This document shows, in pieces, positions 1 to 11,148 of a DNA stretch of 64,000 nt; the stretch's first letter is position 1; each line of letters starts with the position of its first letter. The position numbers were made by a program, and so were the translations under genes. The notes beneath the pieces are model-generated. The model was not told where the DNA came from. It saw nothing but the letters and a program-made list of their open reading frames with translations, and made no database searches. The stretch lies in assembly GCA_016271365.2 (NCBI GenBank), contig CM028132.1:1190635001-1190699000 (forward strand). The letters are read 5' to 3'. Source of the DNA: Neoceratodus forsteri (lineage: Eukaryota; Chordata; Ceratodontiformes; Ceratodontidae).

Positions 1-1185
1 CTCCCCCCTTCCCCCGATTGATGTCTGTAATTATGGAGTCCTCCAATATAAGTACCCTGCTATCCTCAGTGCCCCTGCAGTCTATGGATTCCCCACTTAA
101 CTGTTCCCAGTCAGATTTTGGCCTTCTCCTCCCCATGGCTTTATCCCCTCTCTCCATAGTGTCCTCATGCCCAATTTGCCTATATGCAGCTCTGTCCATC
201 CCATCTGCTGGGGTGCTTAACACTGTCTTCCATTCCTTGACATTGTCCTCCCCCTTATCAGTATCCTCTTGCTTACTACCCCCTGTTGCACCTCTTTCCA
301 TCATCTCTGTTGGGTTTTCTAGCCCAAGTGTCCTTTCCTTTCTCCTAACAATTTCAATTTCCCTTTCCCCTCTTTACTATCATATCCCCCATGACTCTTC
401 CTTCCTCCCTCCCTTATCCTCCACCTTCCCCGCATGCTCTCCTCTCCCAACCTTGTCCCTCCCAGGATCTCAGAGTTATCTGTCTTAGCCCTCCTTGCCT
501 CTCCTACCCATCTCCCCTCCGCCCAAGCAACCTTTCCCCATCAGCTCCCACCCTCCTCTCCTCCCATTCCTATCCACCTTGTCTCCTCCCTCTGATTGCT
601 GTTATCCCTCAAATTTCTTAAGGGTGTATACCTATTCCTCAGGCTAACCCACCCCCATTGAAATACACCACCCGTAGTCTTGCTGCTATTCACTTTACTA
701 GTTTCCTCCTGCCTTTTCACCTTTCTTGTTTCCTTCCACATATTCCCTTCCTTATCTCCCCTTGCCCTGTCCATCAACTGTCCTGCCCTATTCCTCATCC
801 AACCCAGACTGCTTCCTGCTCTGGAAGTGTTCCCATATATCTCCCATTTAACCAATCCTTCACCTTCCACCCTCCACATGTTGTTAGCCCTCTTGCTGTG
901 TTCCCTGCCCATACTCCCCATGCTCCTACTCTCCCACTCCCTCCTCAGCCTAATAACATCTGCCTCCAGCTGTGCCAATCTGTTACATATTGAGCAAAAC
1001 CCCATTCTCCACAGAATATCCATATAAACCGCAGCCCTGCATCCATTGCACCCCTCTATTCTCCTTGATACAGCTCTCTTCCCCCCTTGATCCCTGCCCA
1101 TGTCTTGTATCCCCATCTTCCCCAGCTGCCATAACCCCGCCCTGATTGATCCCTGACCCCAACCCCCTTTACCAGCCGCACCCAT
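1..1185 (-). mobile_element. CR1-like LINE ORF1 fragment, cut by the window edge
   Basis: On the minus strand an open frame of 214 codons (1185 to 541) carries a cysteine-containing, coiled-coil-like stretch, CSICNRLAQLEADVIRLRRE. Beyond a stop and frame change, the minus strand near positions 1-80 reads RVLILEDSIITDINRG. That resembles the start of the esterase (GDS-like) domain of CR1 ORF1 proteins, whose block I is normally V-x-G-D-S; here the G is E, so the catalytic block looks damaged. The protein would bind element RNA and help retrotransposition. The pyrimidine-rich plus-strand frames over the same DNA are shadows. The assignment rests on two short motifs and the order of the parts. 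A decayed ORF1 from another LINE clade is the alternative. Confidence 0.5.
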
Positions 1186-1224
1186 GTCCCCCTTTAAAAT
1201 GCATGTTAAGTCTTTGCTACTGCC

Positions 1225-1520
1225 TTCACAGTGAGTTTTAATATAACAGGTATAATGGAATTCCTTTCCTGTATATTCAATGTAAATATGCTTTGCCCAA
1301 CGCTCCTTGCAATACCTCTACCATGAGTTTTAACAACGAAGGTATAATGGACATAACATTTTCTTTCCTGTATATTGAATTTATTCAATTTAATTTAAAT
1401 ATGCTTCCCCCAAACCTTCCAGCAATATCCCTACAATGAGTTTTAATATAGTAGGTGTAACGATTCCAAAATTTCGCTTTTGTATATTCAATTTCAATTT
1501 AGATATGCTCCCTCTAAAAA
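1225..1520. repeat. AT-rich tandem repeat, three units of about 95-110 bp
   Basis: The phrase GAGTTTTAA followed by GGTATAATGG or GGTGTAAC recurs at about 1231, 1324 and 1436. Each copy is followed by TGTATATTCAATTT-like sequence and an ATATGCT block. The units differ by small indels, so this is an old local tandem repeat. No coding sequence is supported here. Confidence 0.6.
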
Positions 1521-1689
1521 AACAGCTTTTTCTTTCCCCTCCTGGGTTCAATATTACCATCAACAACTATGACTCTTTGTTTATATGTAACATACCCAGT
1601 ACATGCCAACATACAGTGTTATCAAACTTTAAAACAACCTCCTGCTCTATTATCTGCTAAATATTAAGAACACATTCTGCACTTTTCTT

Positions 1690-1830
1690 GCTGTGAACAT
1701 AATTTCATATTTAAATTGTCCAGATCCACATAATTAACTCAAGATCCTATCCTATCCTATACCTATTTAGCTTCAAACATAAATTCATATTTAAATCACC
1801 CAGATCCACATAATTAACTCAAGATCACGC
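1690..1830. repeat. Tandem duplication of about 90 bp
   Basis: Two adjacent copies share CATATTTAAAT, CCAGATCCACATAATTAACT and CAAGATC, separated by a short TCCTATCC run. The copies start at about 1705 and 1791. Confidence 0.65.
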
Positions 1831-1939
1831 CATTTAAATGTGCATGTGCCCATATTTTCAGCAGTTCAGCATCCAATGCTCCTCCCTTCTATTTGGGGCA
1901 TTTAAGAATGTGTGCAGGTGGGGGAAGGTGGGTGGGCTG

Positions 1940-2420
1940 AAAATCTCCGGTGCTGCCACCCTTTGTAGTCCTCTGATGTGGGGGAGCAGTCTGCTCACAG
2001 ACCCGCTCAGCTCTCCATTCCCTGATTTAGTGTCTCTCCAGCCTGTAAAGAGCAGTGCTTTTATATGCTGCTCTGCCTTTGTTTCAAAATTGAATTCCGG
2101 CACATCTCTGGTGCTGCTACCCTTTGCAGTCCTCCGGTGCAGGGGAAGAATGGTCTGCTCACAAACCCCCTCAGCTCTCCTTCCCCCAATTAGCGTCTCT
2201 CCAGCCTGTAAAGAGCAGTGCATTTATGTGCTGCTCTGCCTTTGTTTCAGATTCAGATTTCGGCACCTCTTTCAATCTGGCTGCTGATTGGCTGAGACAA
2301 AAATTTCGTTACCGCCCTTTGTAGTCCTCAGTGCGGGGGGGGGGGAGAGCAGTCTGCTCACAAACCCCCTCAGCTCTCTGTTTCCTGATTTAGTGTCCCT
2401 GGAAAAGAGGGGGCTGCTGT
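1940..2420. repeat. Three tandem units of about 160-190 bp
   Basis: Each unit holds a CCCTTTGTAGTCCTC-like phrase, then GCAGTCTGCTCACA, CTCAGCTCTCC and a GTGTCTCTCCAGCCTGTAA stretch. The third unit has an insert and is cut short. Open frames crossing the block come from the repetition and are not genes. Confidence 0.65.
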
Positions 2421-2830
2421 GTCTAAACAATGCCTGTCCAAATGGCTGGTGAGCTGTATTACGTTTTGTTATAGAAGTACAGTAAGGAACTTCCTGGTGC
2501 TGTTCGTGGTCACTCCACAAGGGATATGGCCACTTCTGTTGCTTATTTCCGAAATGTCGCTGCTGCTGACACATGTGCTACAGCCACACGGAGCACTGTT
2601 CACGCTTTCACTAAACATTACAGTCTGCACATCGTCACTCATAGACGTGCTGGTTTTGGGCTTAGTGTTCTGCCAGGCTTTCTGTCCTGTTTACATGTCA
2701 GACTGTGCAATCCTCCCAGACTGCTTTGTACTGCTTGGGAGTCATTCCAAAAGTGTGGCCTAATTGAGGAGATATCCTCGATAAAGATAGAACAGTTACA
2801 TCAGCACTTATCGTAACAGTAAATCTGAGA
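2420..2830 (+). mobile_element. DIRS-like tyrosine recombinase C-terminal fragment
   Basis: The frame from 2526 ends in a stretch with STVHAFTKHYSLHIVTHRRA followed by GFGLSVL. This parallels the end of the DIRS-type tyrosine recombinase read from the larger element at about 50.97-51.05 kb (AATWKSANTFITHYHMT). The aligned TF-T-HY core includes the position where this family carries its catalytic tyrosine. The recombinase integrates the circular cDNA of DIRS retroelements. Sequence after the frame (GGAGGAGATATCCTC-like at 2768 and GGAGGAGATACTCTTG at 3103) may be remnants of terminal or internal complementary repeats. The element is heavily truncated. Confidence 0.5.
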
Positions 2831-4300
2831 GAGAATCTTCTCCATTAAGCCATGCTGTACCCTTCCCTCCTTCCTCCTTTTGGTATCCTGAGGGTTATAT
2901 CAGATGCTGTGCCTAAAGCCTTACTCCAGGCGTCATGTTTCCAGTCCCATGCCTCCTCTTGTTGCCTGCCGCTAGTATGATCTGGTTCCTCACAGAAGCC
3001 CTTATACGTGTCGATGCTGCACGTCATTGTGGGTGGCCCCCAGCTAGTAAAGTTTCCATGTGGTCCTGATGCTGATGGCTTACACCTCCAAAGGTGTTTG
3101 CTAATGGAGGAGATACTCTTGAAGAGCTACTGTTATGGTAAGTTCTTACATAACTGCTCTTTCTGTTTTTAGATTACTACAGTGGACTTGTATGCCGGCT
3201 CCCACTCAACAATAAAGCCCTGCCCCCTACCAGACTATTGTCACCACACTACATTTTAAAAAGTGCTCCCTATGAAAAAAAGACAATGTTTTTAAAATTT
3301 CCCCTATGCACTCACAGCATCCACAGAACTCCATATTACTAGGTCTGTAAGCCGCCAAGTCACTGCTCACCTTACAACTCACTGCATACCTTCGACCAGC
3401 ACCGTCTTTACTGTCAGACTGCTGACATGCTCCCGTGATGTGGATGATACTCTGGCACATCTCTGCTTCCCCACTAGCCGCATCCACCCCCGCTTACTAG
3501 CTCGTGGACACAGGCTGTTCACTTACACAATTACTCATGTGATAGCATCATGTGACTCAGACAGTGCTCTGTGAGCTGCAAACACTGCTCAACCATCCCA
3601 AAAAAAAGATTTCTTTTAAAATTGAAAAATGGAAAACAAGAATAAAAATGTAAACCACAAGAGCACAGCACAAACAGAATATGCCATGGCCCTTCATGAA
3701 AATATCACTGACGTTTTCCCCATGGAGCTTGCATGACATTAATTGTGGCTTTGCCACTCAAGATGTCATAAGATCAAACTGCACCCAGGAGGGGAGATAT
3801 CAGTAATATCTCATTAAGGCCATGGCATATCCTGGGATCTACGATGACACCATGACATCCCCCACAGCGGACTCCCCGACAGTAATAAAACTCCATCGAC
3901 ATCTCCAACACCGACACGTCCCCACAGTGACTGTCAACACTGATGGCTACACTCAATCAAGGCAATGTGGGGGGCACCCCCTCACTTTAGATATCTGACT
4001 CCATGTTGCACAGACAGTGGAATTAGATGTATGCCTCTCATCGCCACAAAGTCCATTGCGGTGAAATCCCCATCGATGCAAAGACAGTCACCATCAGGGG
4101 TTCACTGTCCCGTCGGCATACCCATATCCTGTATAACCTCCTCACTCAAATCCTCTGAAGCAGTTCAACACTGGTCTACCACTTCCAATTGCTTGTAACC
4201 ATGCTGTCACATGTGGGGCGCCTACCTTGCTTCAAAACCAATTAAGAGTGCAAAAGACAAAGAAATAAGGAACATTTAAACAGTTACGTAGCAAGACAAG
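2830..4300. other. Unassigned non-coding stretch
   Basis: No gene, recognisable retroelement domain or strong repeat was found. Open frames are short and lack family motifs. GC is moderate, and the sequence may contain old repeats that have decayed. Confidence 0.4.
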
Positions 4301-5100
4301 GCCCCAAAAACATGCCGCAGTCCCCAAGTGCTTCATGCCTCACTCACTGCCACTTCATCAGGGTGCCTCAAAGTGCTGGGGGAACCTTGCATGCTATTTC
4401 GGAGCCGTGCCTTGCTAAATATGTAAATTGCACTAACTCTATTTTTATAAACTCCTTCCCTTTTAAAAGCTACCCCACCACTGCTCTAAACACAACCTTT
4501 TCTCCTGCTCCTGTATCTTTTTGGTATCTTCAGGGGCACAACTCAGTGTGCCCCCATCCTTTCCCTCTATACCTGTGATGGTACAGGGGACTGCAGCAAG
4601 AGTCCTGGCAGGCCTGTCTGTGAATAAAACCACCCCTCAGTCTTCAGGAGACAAAGCTGTGTGTGCCCAACATCCTAAATTTGCCACCCAAGAAAGACTG
4701 CCATTGATGTCCGCAATGACCTCTCTACCCTGATGCTTTGTTATGTGAGGGAGCAACAGAAATCAGCCGTGTGGTTGTCTGCCTAGGCTGACATAAGGGT
4801 CCCTGGCCTCCGAATCTTTCAACACTGGTCTCTGCTTCTACACATAGTTCTATGTAGTTATACCATACCTCACCATTACCTACACCTGACTTAGTGATTA
4901 CAGCTTATCTAACTTATAACAATTTATTCAATGTACCTACCTAATTCCCTTTTGTACTGTGAACGTTGTACCTTGTATTTGCTAGTATGTTGTAACTCCC
5001 TTTTACTGCGTTCTCTGTTTCTTATAGCTCTAGACCCTTTGAAAATAGGCTCAACCTAAATGGTCTTGTGTGTAACAAATAAATAAATAAATAAAAATAA
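4300..5100 (+). mobile_element. Probable L2-like LINE 3' untranslated end
   Basis: The block ends with CTTTGAAAATAGGCTCAACC, GTGTGTAAC and then repeated AAATA units (AATAAATAAATAAATAAA at about 5080-5095). The order is the same as at the LINE 3' end near 53200 (GGCTCAAAGG, then AATAAATAAATA). The preceding pyrimidine-rich sequence is compatible with a decayed LINE 3' UTR. No reverse transcriptase motif remains. Confidence 0.35.
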
Positions 5101-6100
5101 GGGCAGGTCTCTGCACCCCCACCAACCTTTTTAAAATAAAATATAAAGTTACTTCAGAGGGCACAGCTTTGGGTGCCCCCAACTTCCTAGATCCATTGGC
5201 TGTTCCCCATGCCCCGTTTAGTTGGGAGAGCAGCAGATTATCAGCCATGTGGCCTGATGACCAGGCACGAGGAGAAGCAGCCTGAGCTTCAAGTAAAGAG
5301 GTGCATGTAGTGACAGGTCTAGGGGTAGGACTCTTGTTAGAGCGCCTGTTGTAACTGGACACTGTTTCATGACTCCTGCCCCAAGACGTGTCACTGTCTG
5401 AATGCTTTGCTTGGCAGTTGTTGACACTTTCTTACGACCCATTCATGTCTGCTACTCCTCTGTGTGAGGGGCATTGGGGGCAGCGAATCAACCTAGGGGA
5501 GTTTGATGGATGGATGGGGGTGGGGGACACACACAGATGTGCCCTCTGAAGACAGGCTGATCTTTTTTTTTTTTGTTACTGTGTGGAAGAGGGTGGACAA
5601 TTTTAGAGAAATTACATTTTAAAAAGTACTGGCCTATAAATTGGGTTGGAACTGCTCTGATCCAATTCTGGCCTGAAAGATCGGACCGGGCAATACCCAC
5701 CCATTATGAATCTTTGACCCGACCCGCTGCACGCGCCTTATATGAACATGCCATATGGTTTACATAAGCATTTTAGTTACAAAATTTGAGAATCCATTTC
5801 TTAACAATTTATTTACCCAGTCTAGTTCAGCTGAGATGCAACATCTCATTTACAGTAGTTCCTGCCTCTGTCCTGTTTTGTAGCTGGGCAGACTGACAGA
5901 AAGGGGCCTTGTGGCTGTGGTGGGATTAAGACCTGAGATCTCCTGTTTCTCTTTGCTCAGTGCTATAACCCTCAGTTCTCACCACCTTCCCTAACATGGT
6001 TCTTACTATTCAAGCTATTCTAAACTATTGCAGTTCAGTGAATTATTTTGAAGTCTGTTCTCTAACTTACTTTAGTAGACGTTAATACTTATCACTAAAA
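5100..6100. other. Unassigned non-coding stretch
   Basis: No supported gene or element was found. A T-run lies near 5562-5574. Open frames of 60-100 codons lack family motifs. Confidence 0.4.
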
Positions 6101-6108
6101 ATAGAATA

Positions 6109-6248
6109 ATAGGGGACTGTGTATTACAAGGCTATAATACCATCGAGAGGTTCTGGGGACAGGTGAACCTTAAGAGTGAAGCTCGAGAGGTTCACCTGTC
6201 CCCAGAACCTCAAGATGGTATTATAGCCGAGTAATCACTGTCCCCTAT
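6109..6248 (-). repeat. Long hairpin H1, terminal part of a hairpin element
   Basis: Two arms of about 60 nt pair almost perfectly (for example GGTTCTGGGGACAGGTGAAC at 6149-6168 with its complement at 6189-6208). They close on a 23-nt loop region at 6168-6190. Read on the minus strand, the loop contains CTCGAGCTTCACTCT, nearly the same as in the hairpins at 35.9 and 62.0 kb, although the arms differ among the three. This is consistent with a non-autonomous foldback element. The body would lie at 6250-6630 in minus orientation. Confidence 0.8.
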
Positions 6249-6630
6249 CTGTTATTTTTGTAATATATGGATCCAAGGAGTTTCTACTGTTCAGAACTGG
6301 AACAACAAAAAAAAAAAGAAATCTGGTGCAAAGCTTCGAGGGTGGTGAAATGTGTGCAGGTTTCTTTAGCTACTTGCCATGTGTCGGTATGGACGACGAC
6401 AATGTCAAGATGGCTGTGAAGCACCCAGTGTGTGTTTCTATTGGTGCTTCTTGTTGTTTTTGAATAATTCTCTTTGGGACGTGGTGGCGTCTGTAAGCAA
6501 GTGGTTCCCGGAGTGGTCGAGCAGCTGGTTTTATTTTTGTTATTTATGCAGGTTCCATTTTTATTGAAGTGCATAAGAAAAAGAAAAACAATTCTGTTTG
6601 GAACCAGAGTGAGCAGCAGAGGGACCGTTG
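6249..6630 (-). mobile_element. Body of hairpin element 1
   Basis: On the minus strand this stretch carries GTCGTCGTCCATAC (about 6387-6400), followed in that orientation by hairpin H1. The second hairpin element has GTAGTCGTCCATA at about 35592. The outer end is not resolved because a CR1 fragment begins near 6630. The assignment rests on order, orientation and short shared motifs only. Confidence 0.35.
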
Positions 6631-6961
6631 TCTGTAGGTCTGTTGTCTGAAGGGAAAGTATATCTTTTTGCAGATGACACAAAGATCTGCAACAGGGTTG
6701 ATATGCAAGGTGGGGTAGAAAGGATGAAAAGGGACTTGCCAAGGTTGGAGGAATGGTCAAATATATGGCAGCTTAGATTCAACGCGAAGAAGTGCAAAGT
6801 AATGCACCTGGGAAACAAAAACCCAGGGGAAGATTACACAATGTGGGGTGAGATACTGACAACAACAAAAATGGAAAGGGATCTGGGGGTAGTCATATCA
6901 GATGACCTTAAGGTGGTCCAGCAATGTGAGAAGGCAGTAAGGAGGGCTGGGGGGATACTGG
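6630..6961 (+). mobile_element. CR1 LINE fragment 1a, RT palm region
   Basis: The plus frame reads VYLFADDTKIC, the FADD catalytic box of CR1 reverse transcriptase. It continues with MKRDLPRLEEWSNIW, FNAKKCKVMHLGNKNP and MERDLGVVISDDLK, typical of the CR1 palm and thumb. It breaks at 6961 where an LTR-like element has inserted, and the same open frame resumes at 8589. The copy is 5' truncated, as CR1 copies usually are. Confidence 0.9.
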
Positions 6962-8588
6962 TGTAACCCCCGTTTCTACTATCAGGGCTGCTCCTGTCAC
7001 ATCTAGGTGCCACTGAGAGAGGTGGGGGTAGTCACTACAAATTTATTTCTGTTACAGATTCTGTGGACCTATTACTTCTACTATGGAGCCTGCCATACCT
7101 CAGACAGGCAAAATCCATTGTGGCAACTACCTGGCTCACACCTGGGAGGACCATTTAGCATGACCATAAACCTGGGTCCTTGGGAGAAAAGCGGTTGCTC
7201 AGCATTGTGCTAGGTTTGTACTTCTGGTCAGGGGCACCCAAGTAAATCCGGACACAGGAAGCAATAACTGAAATGTACAAACCAGGAATAGGATTCTAGA
7301 GTGTGGCTTTTATTCACATAACACAGAGAATAACAAAGCAAAGATGGACCCCCACAGGTCTACACTCGCTGGCAATGCAGATTACAGAAGTACAGAGCAT
7401 ACTTCCTCACAATCGAACCCTCAGGTTCTGAATGACTCTGGGCACACACGATCCGAACAGGTACACTTCTCTTGGTTTCCTTGACTTGGCACCCCAGCCA
7501 GTACTAGGACACTTTTCCATATGGCATGGAGGTTGATGGTGGCTCCCTAAACCACCCATGAGCACTTTCTAGCTCTAAGGGAAAATCCACAATCCCACGT
7601 CTGTGTGCTTTCTTCAGACACTGGCCAAGTGCCTGAGAGAAAACCATAGGTGCCCAAACTGAACTCGGAGAGGTAAACCTGGTTACTCCAGATGGGGGGG
7701 GTCTCCCACCTCTTGCTCCCAAATCTATACTCAGCCATTCATTTGGCTACAACGCCTTTCTTCGGAACACATTTTGTAGATGCTATCTTGAAATGTTTTA
7801 CACATTTAACATTCTACATCTCTGGAGGTGTCCTAACTTTAAAAGTACTGTAAGTGGCTATGTCTTTAACCTAGACCCGCACTGTTGCAGATGCTTCTAA
7901 GCCATACACAGTTTAAAAGTTCTGTACTTGGCAAGTCTTCCTTTGATCCCACAGTAGGCAGACACTTTTACTCTAAACTCTGTCTCGGTGAACATTGTCT
8001 GTATTTCAGAGTAGAACTCACCAAAGGTATGCAGGTGCCCCAGGGCTTCTTCCCACAAATGTCTCAAGTACTCACAATTAAGACCGCTTTCAGGCAGCTT
8101 CTCCCTCTCCAGGCTGGACCAGAGGATTGCCCCTAAATTCCTGGAATTCCCCCCCATCCCTCCAGGGATGGGGCACTGGAACAACTCTAGGAACGGTCTC
8201 TACCACTTTCTTCTGGTCTCTTCTGTGTTCCTCTCTAGGGTGAGAACACACAACCCAATTATCAGAGGTAGCTCTATATCAGAGCTTGGCTCTGAGGGGC
8301 TGCCAACTGCAGCACTCCTCACTCTCTTGAGTCTCCACACAGCCTGCTCTCTGAAGACTGACTTGAATCTCCCAACGTTCTACAGCTAACCCCTGCAGCT
8401 AGTATTCCATTGTGGCTTATGATGCTGTGAGAATTCTATGGTGACATCATCACTCCAGCTCAGCTGAAACTGAGAACAGAGTGAGACAGTGTGAAACCCA
8501 TTTAACTGGCATCCCACAAGCTGCCTTTCCCTGCCTGCCACTGATTCTAAGTGGGATTCTAGTAACCCCTGGGAACAAGGGGGTTACA
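6962..8588. mobile_element. Solo LTR-like element (1627 bp) with 4-bp target duplication
   Basis: The element starts TGTAACCCCC and ends GGGGGTTACA, a perfect 10-bp terminal inverted repeat. It is flanked by CTGG on both sides (6958-6961 and 8589-8592). Removing it and one CTGG restores the CR1 sequence GATACTGGGATGCAT, which matches the uninterrupted CR1 at about 54950. TG..CA ends, a 4-bp duplication, this length and the lack of coding fit a solo LTR of a Ty3/Gypsy- or retrovirus-like element. A Ginger-type DNA element also makes 4-bp duplications with TGT ends and cannot be excluded. A related element is at 58214-59830. Confidence 0.8.
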
Positions 8589-9217
8589 CTGGGATGCATA
8601 GGGAGAGGCATCGCCAGTAGAAAACAGGAAGTTGTTGGCCCTCTGTACAGACAGTTGGTAAGACCACATCTGGAGTACTGTGTACAGTTCTGGAGACCCC
8701 ATCTCCTCAAAGACATAGACAGGGTGGAGGCAGTTCAGAGGAGGGCAACAAAATGGTGCAAGGTCTGCACCAGAAGACATATGAAGAAAGACTAAAGGAG
8801 CTTAAGATGTATAGCCTTGAGGAAAGGAGGGAGAGGGGGGACATGATAGAAACGTTCAAATACCTCAAGGGAATCAACAAAGTCCAAGAGGGTAGCATCT
8901 TTCAGAAAAAGAGATGTGCAAGAACAAGGGGGCACAATTTGAAGATAATGGGGGACGGCTCAGAGGTAATGTGAGGAAGTATTTCTTCACAGAGAGGGTT
9001 GTAGATGCATGGAACGGCCTTCCTGATGAGGTCATAGAGTCAAAAACAGTGGGGGAATTCAAGAATGCATGGGACAGACATACGGCAATTCTAGTGGGGG
9101 GTAGGAGGAAGTAGGCTGTTGGTTAACTAGGATCTGCTGCTTATCCGTTAGGTAGGGAAATGTCAGACTAGGTGGGCCAAGCAGTTCTTATCTGCCATCA
9201 AATTCTATGTTTCTATA
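8589..9217 (+). mobile_element. CR1 LINE fragment 1b, RT C-terminus and 3' end
   Basis: This resumes the CR1 frame after the LTR-like insertion: [32 protein letters not shown], then [39 protein letters not shown] and FTERVVDAWNGLPDEVI. This is the standard CR1 C-terminal order. The 3' end has GGTGGGCCAAGCAGTTCTTA and ends in ATTCTATGTTTCTAT, the short-repeat end expected of CR1. There are small frameshifts near 8755. Confidence 0.9.
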
Positions 9218-9480
9218 TTAGGTGAGATTTTTTACAGTTTGCGGCGAGTCAGTTTTTACTGTATGGGACGGTTACAATGAAAGCCAGCTCCCACTCTACA
9301 GGACAGTCGTGCGCTTGTGCTCTTCAGTTTGTGTAATAATATTATCGTTCAGAGTACTGAACAGTAGTATTACGGGCTCTGAATAGTATTACCACTTTTT
9401 ATCAATGGTATTATCAGCTCTTGGGCGATGGTATTATGACATTTTTTTGTATGCTTTACTATAGTATTAAAATGTTTTAT
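9218..9480. repeat. AT-rich, partly palindromic repeat
   Basis: The stretch 9340-9435 repeats GGTATTAT or GTATTAC in both orientations (AATAATATTATCG, AGTATTACG, GGTATTATCAG, GGTATTATGAC). The phrase GGTATTATAGC also occurs in hairpin H1, so this may be a remnant of the same kind of element on the other side of the CR1. The link is tentative. Confidence 0.3.
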
Positions 9481-10189
9481 CTCTATATTACATTTCAATA
9501 TTATGACAGCCCCCCTGAACAAACTTTGAAGGGAAAATCCCCTCAGCCTTTTATTCTGTTTCCCTGTTTACTTTGTAGGCATGTACAATGATTGCCTCTA
9601 TTGCACTCTCCTAGTTTCATCAGGATTTAAATGTAAATGAAGGTATTTAAGTTTGGTGTGAAAACCTGCCTGACTCCATTGCGATGGTCATGACCTGACT
9701 CATGTAAGGTATTCTGGAATTTTATGATGTTTTGGTAATAAAGCCTGCAGTAATTATACTGTATAAGTCAGTGCTGTTGCTGTTCTCTACAGTCCCTATC
9801 TACTTGTCTTACGCTGGGCATGAAACCTTTCAAAGCATGGTAAGTGCCCTGCTGTTTTTTGTAGTTTAAAGTGTATCTGAGTTAGAAAAAAAATACTTTT
9901 AGAGAAAACGGGGACTCCACAAGACATGTAACAGAACTGAATGAGAGTATTATCTTCTGCTGGATTGTGCATGTACACTTTAGAATGGAGACAAACAGGT
10001 TTTCACACCTCGTCAAAACAGAGTAAAGCAACCTCATTTATATTTAAATTAGGATGAAATTGGGGGATGCAAGAGAGGGAATCATTGTTCATGGCTACGT
10101 ACTACACAGGTATACAGAAAATAGGTTGAGTTGACTTTCCCTTTAACAAGGATGGCTTGTGAGCTTTGATAGAGGAATAGTTGCATGTC
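9481..10189. other. Unassigned intronic or upstream sequence
   Basis: No repeat family or coding motif was recognised. It lies upstream of SEMA5B exon A and may be ordinary intron. Confidence 0.4.
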
Positions 10190-10887
10190 TTAAAGCAGCA
10201 GTGCATGTTAGCAGTGAAAACTGTAACCTATACTTTTTGACTCTGTTTAAGGTTGCTCCAATCTCCTGTCTTGTACGATGCCCGGTTTTTACAATTTGAG
10301 CATGCTTTAGGGCTTTTTTTTTTTCATTATATTTGAAATAAAAGAGCTCACCATTTAATATGGCCCAGTCCAGGTTTTTATCAGTATTCTTTGTTGTTTT
10401 TATACACCCATTGTTTAACATCACTTTTATTGTGACTAAAATAAGCTGGCATGCACTAGACAGTACTTTCTGATCTCACGGGGCAGTAGGTGTATAAAAA
10501 CAGCTGAGAATACAGATGACAGTGGCGGAGCCAGAGGAGGGGCTGGGGGGGTGGTCGCCCCTCCTGGCTGCCTCAGTGTGAGTAGTGGTGCCCCACCACC
10601 ATCTTTATTTAATGCTTAGTGCCCATTGTGGAGCCAATGATTGACTGAAAGGCCCCCTCTGGCTCCCAAATGTTCCCAAACCTGGCTCCGCTACTGACTG
10701 ATGAAATCCTGTTCTGAGCCTTGTGAAAAGGAGTGCCTCTGTTATTATTTTGAATGTTAACAAAAAGTGCTAAAGCAAGCACAAAATGGGAAAAGAAGGA
10801 AATCTTACAAGACAGTAAGGGGCAGTATAAAATGTAATAAAATATTATGAACTGAAATTTTCACTGTAACATGCACTGCTGCTTTAA
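10190..10887. mobile_element. TTAA-flanked terminal-inverted-repeat element
   Basis: TTAA at 10190-10193 is followed by AGCAGCAGTGCATGTTA. The right end mirrors it (TAACATGCACTGCTGCT, then TTAA at 10884-10887). The inverted ends continue as CAGTGAAAA on each side with one 1-nt gap. TTAA duplication is the mark of piggyBac- or Kolobok-type transposons. The ends lack the CCC start typical of piggyBac, so the superfamily is open. No transposase is present. An unrelated hAT MITE sits inside. The element lies about 260 bp before exon A. Confidence 0.7.
10520..10696. mobile_element. hAT MITE (177 bp) nested in the TTAA element
   Basis: The ends are CAGTGGCGGAGCCAG and its near-perfect inverse CTGGCTCCGCTACTG. 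The flanking 8 bp are ACAGATGA and ACTGATGA (one mismatch), the target size made by hAT transposases. No coding capacity. It is younger than the host element. Confidence 0.85.
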
Positions 10888-11148
10888 GTCAGTATCTCAG
10901 CAACTAGTTTTTTATATACTGCAGTTTTGCACAAAACAAGTATTAATGTCAGTCTGGCAATCGGGGGAAAGCCTGCCTCTCTCAAAGTTAGTTTCAGACC
11001 ACTGTGGGAGTCCCATTTTAATTTGACAGGGATGAGACTAGCCAAACACTAAACAAGGAAAGAGTCTTAACTTCCTCATTATTTTTATTAACATATTTCA
11101 CTTTGCTATATATTATTCCTGATTTTCACATCTGAATTGCTTCTGTAG

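Noticed and set aside
18..621. Plus-strand frames of 156 and 76 codons
   Set aside because: They are Leu/Ser/Pro-rich shadows of a purine-rich minus-strand LINE ORF1 and carry no domain.
1838..2324. Overlapping frames of 149 and 121 codons on both strands
   Set aside because: They span the three tandem units; their internal repetition comes from the repeat, and no family matches.
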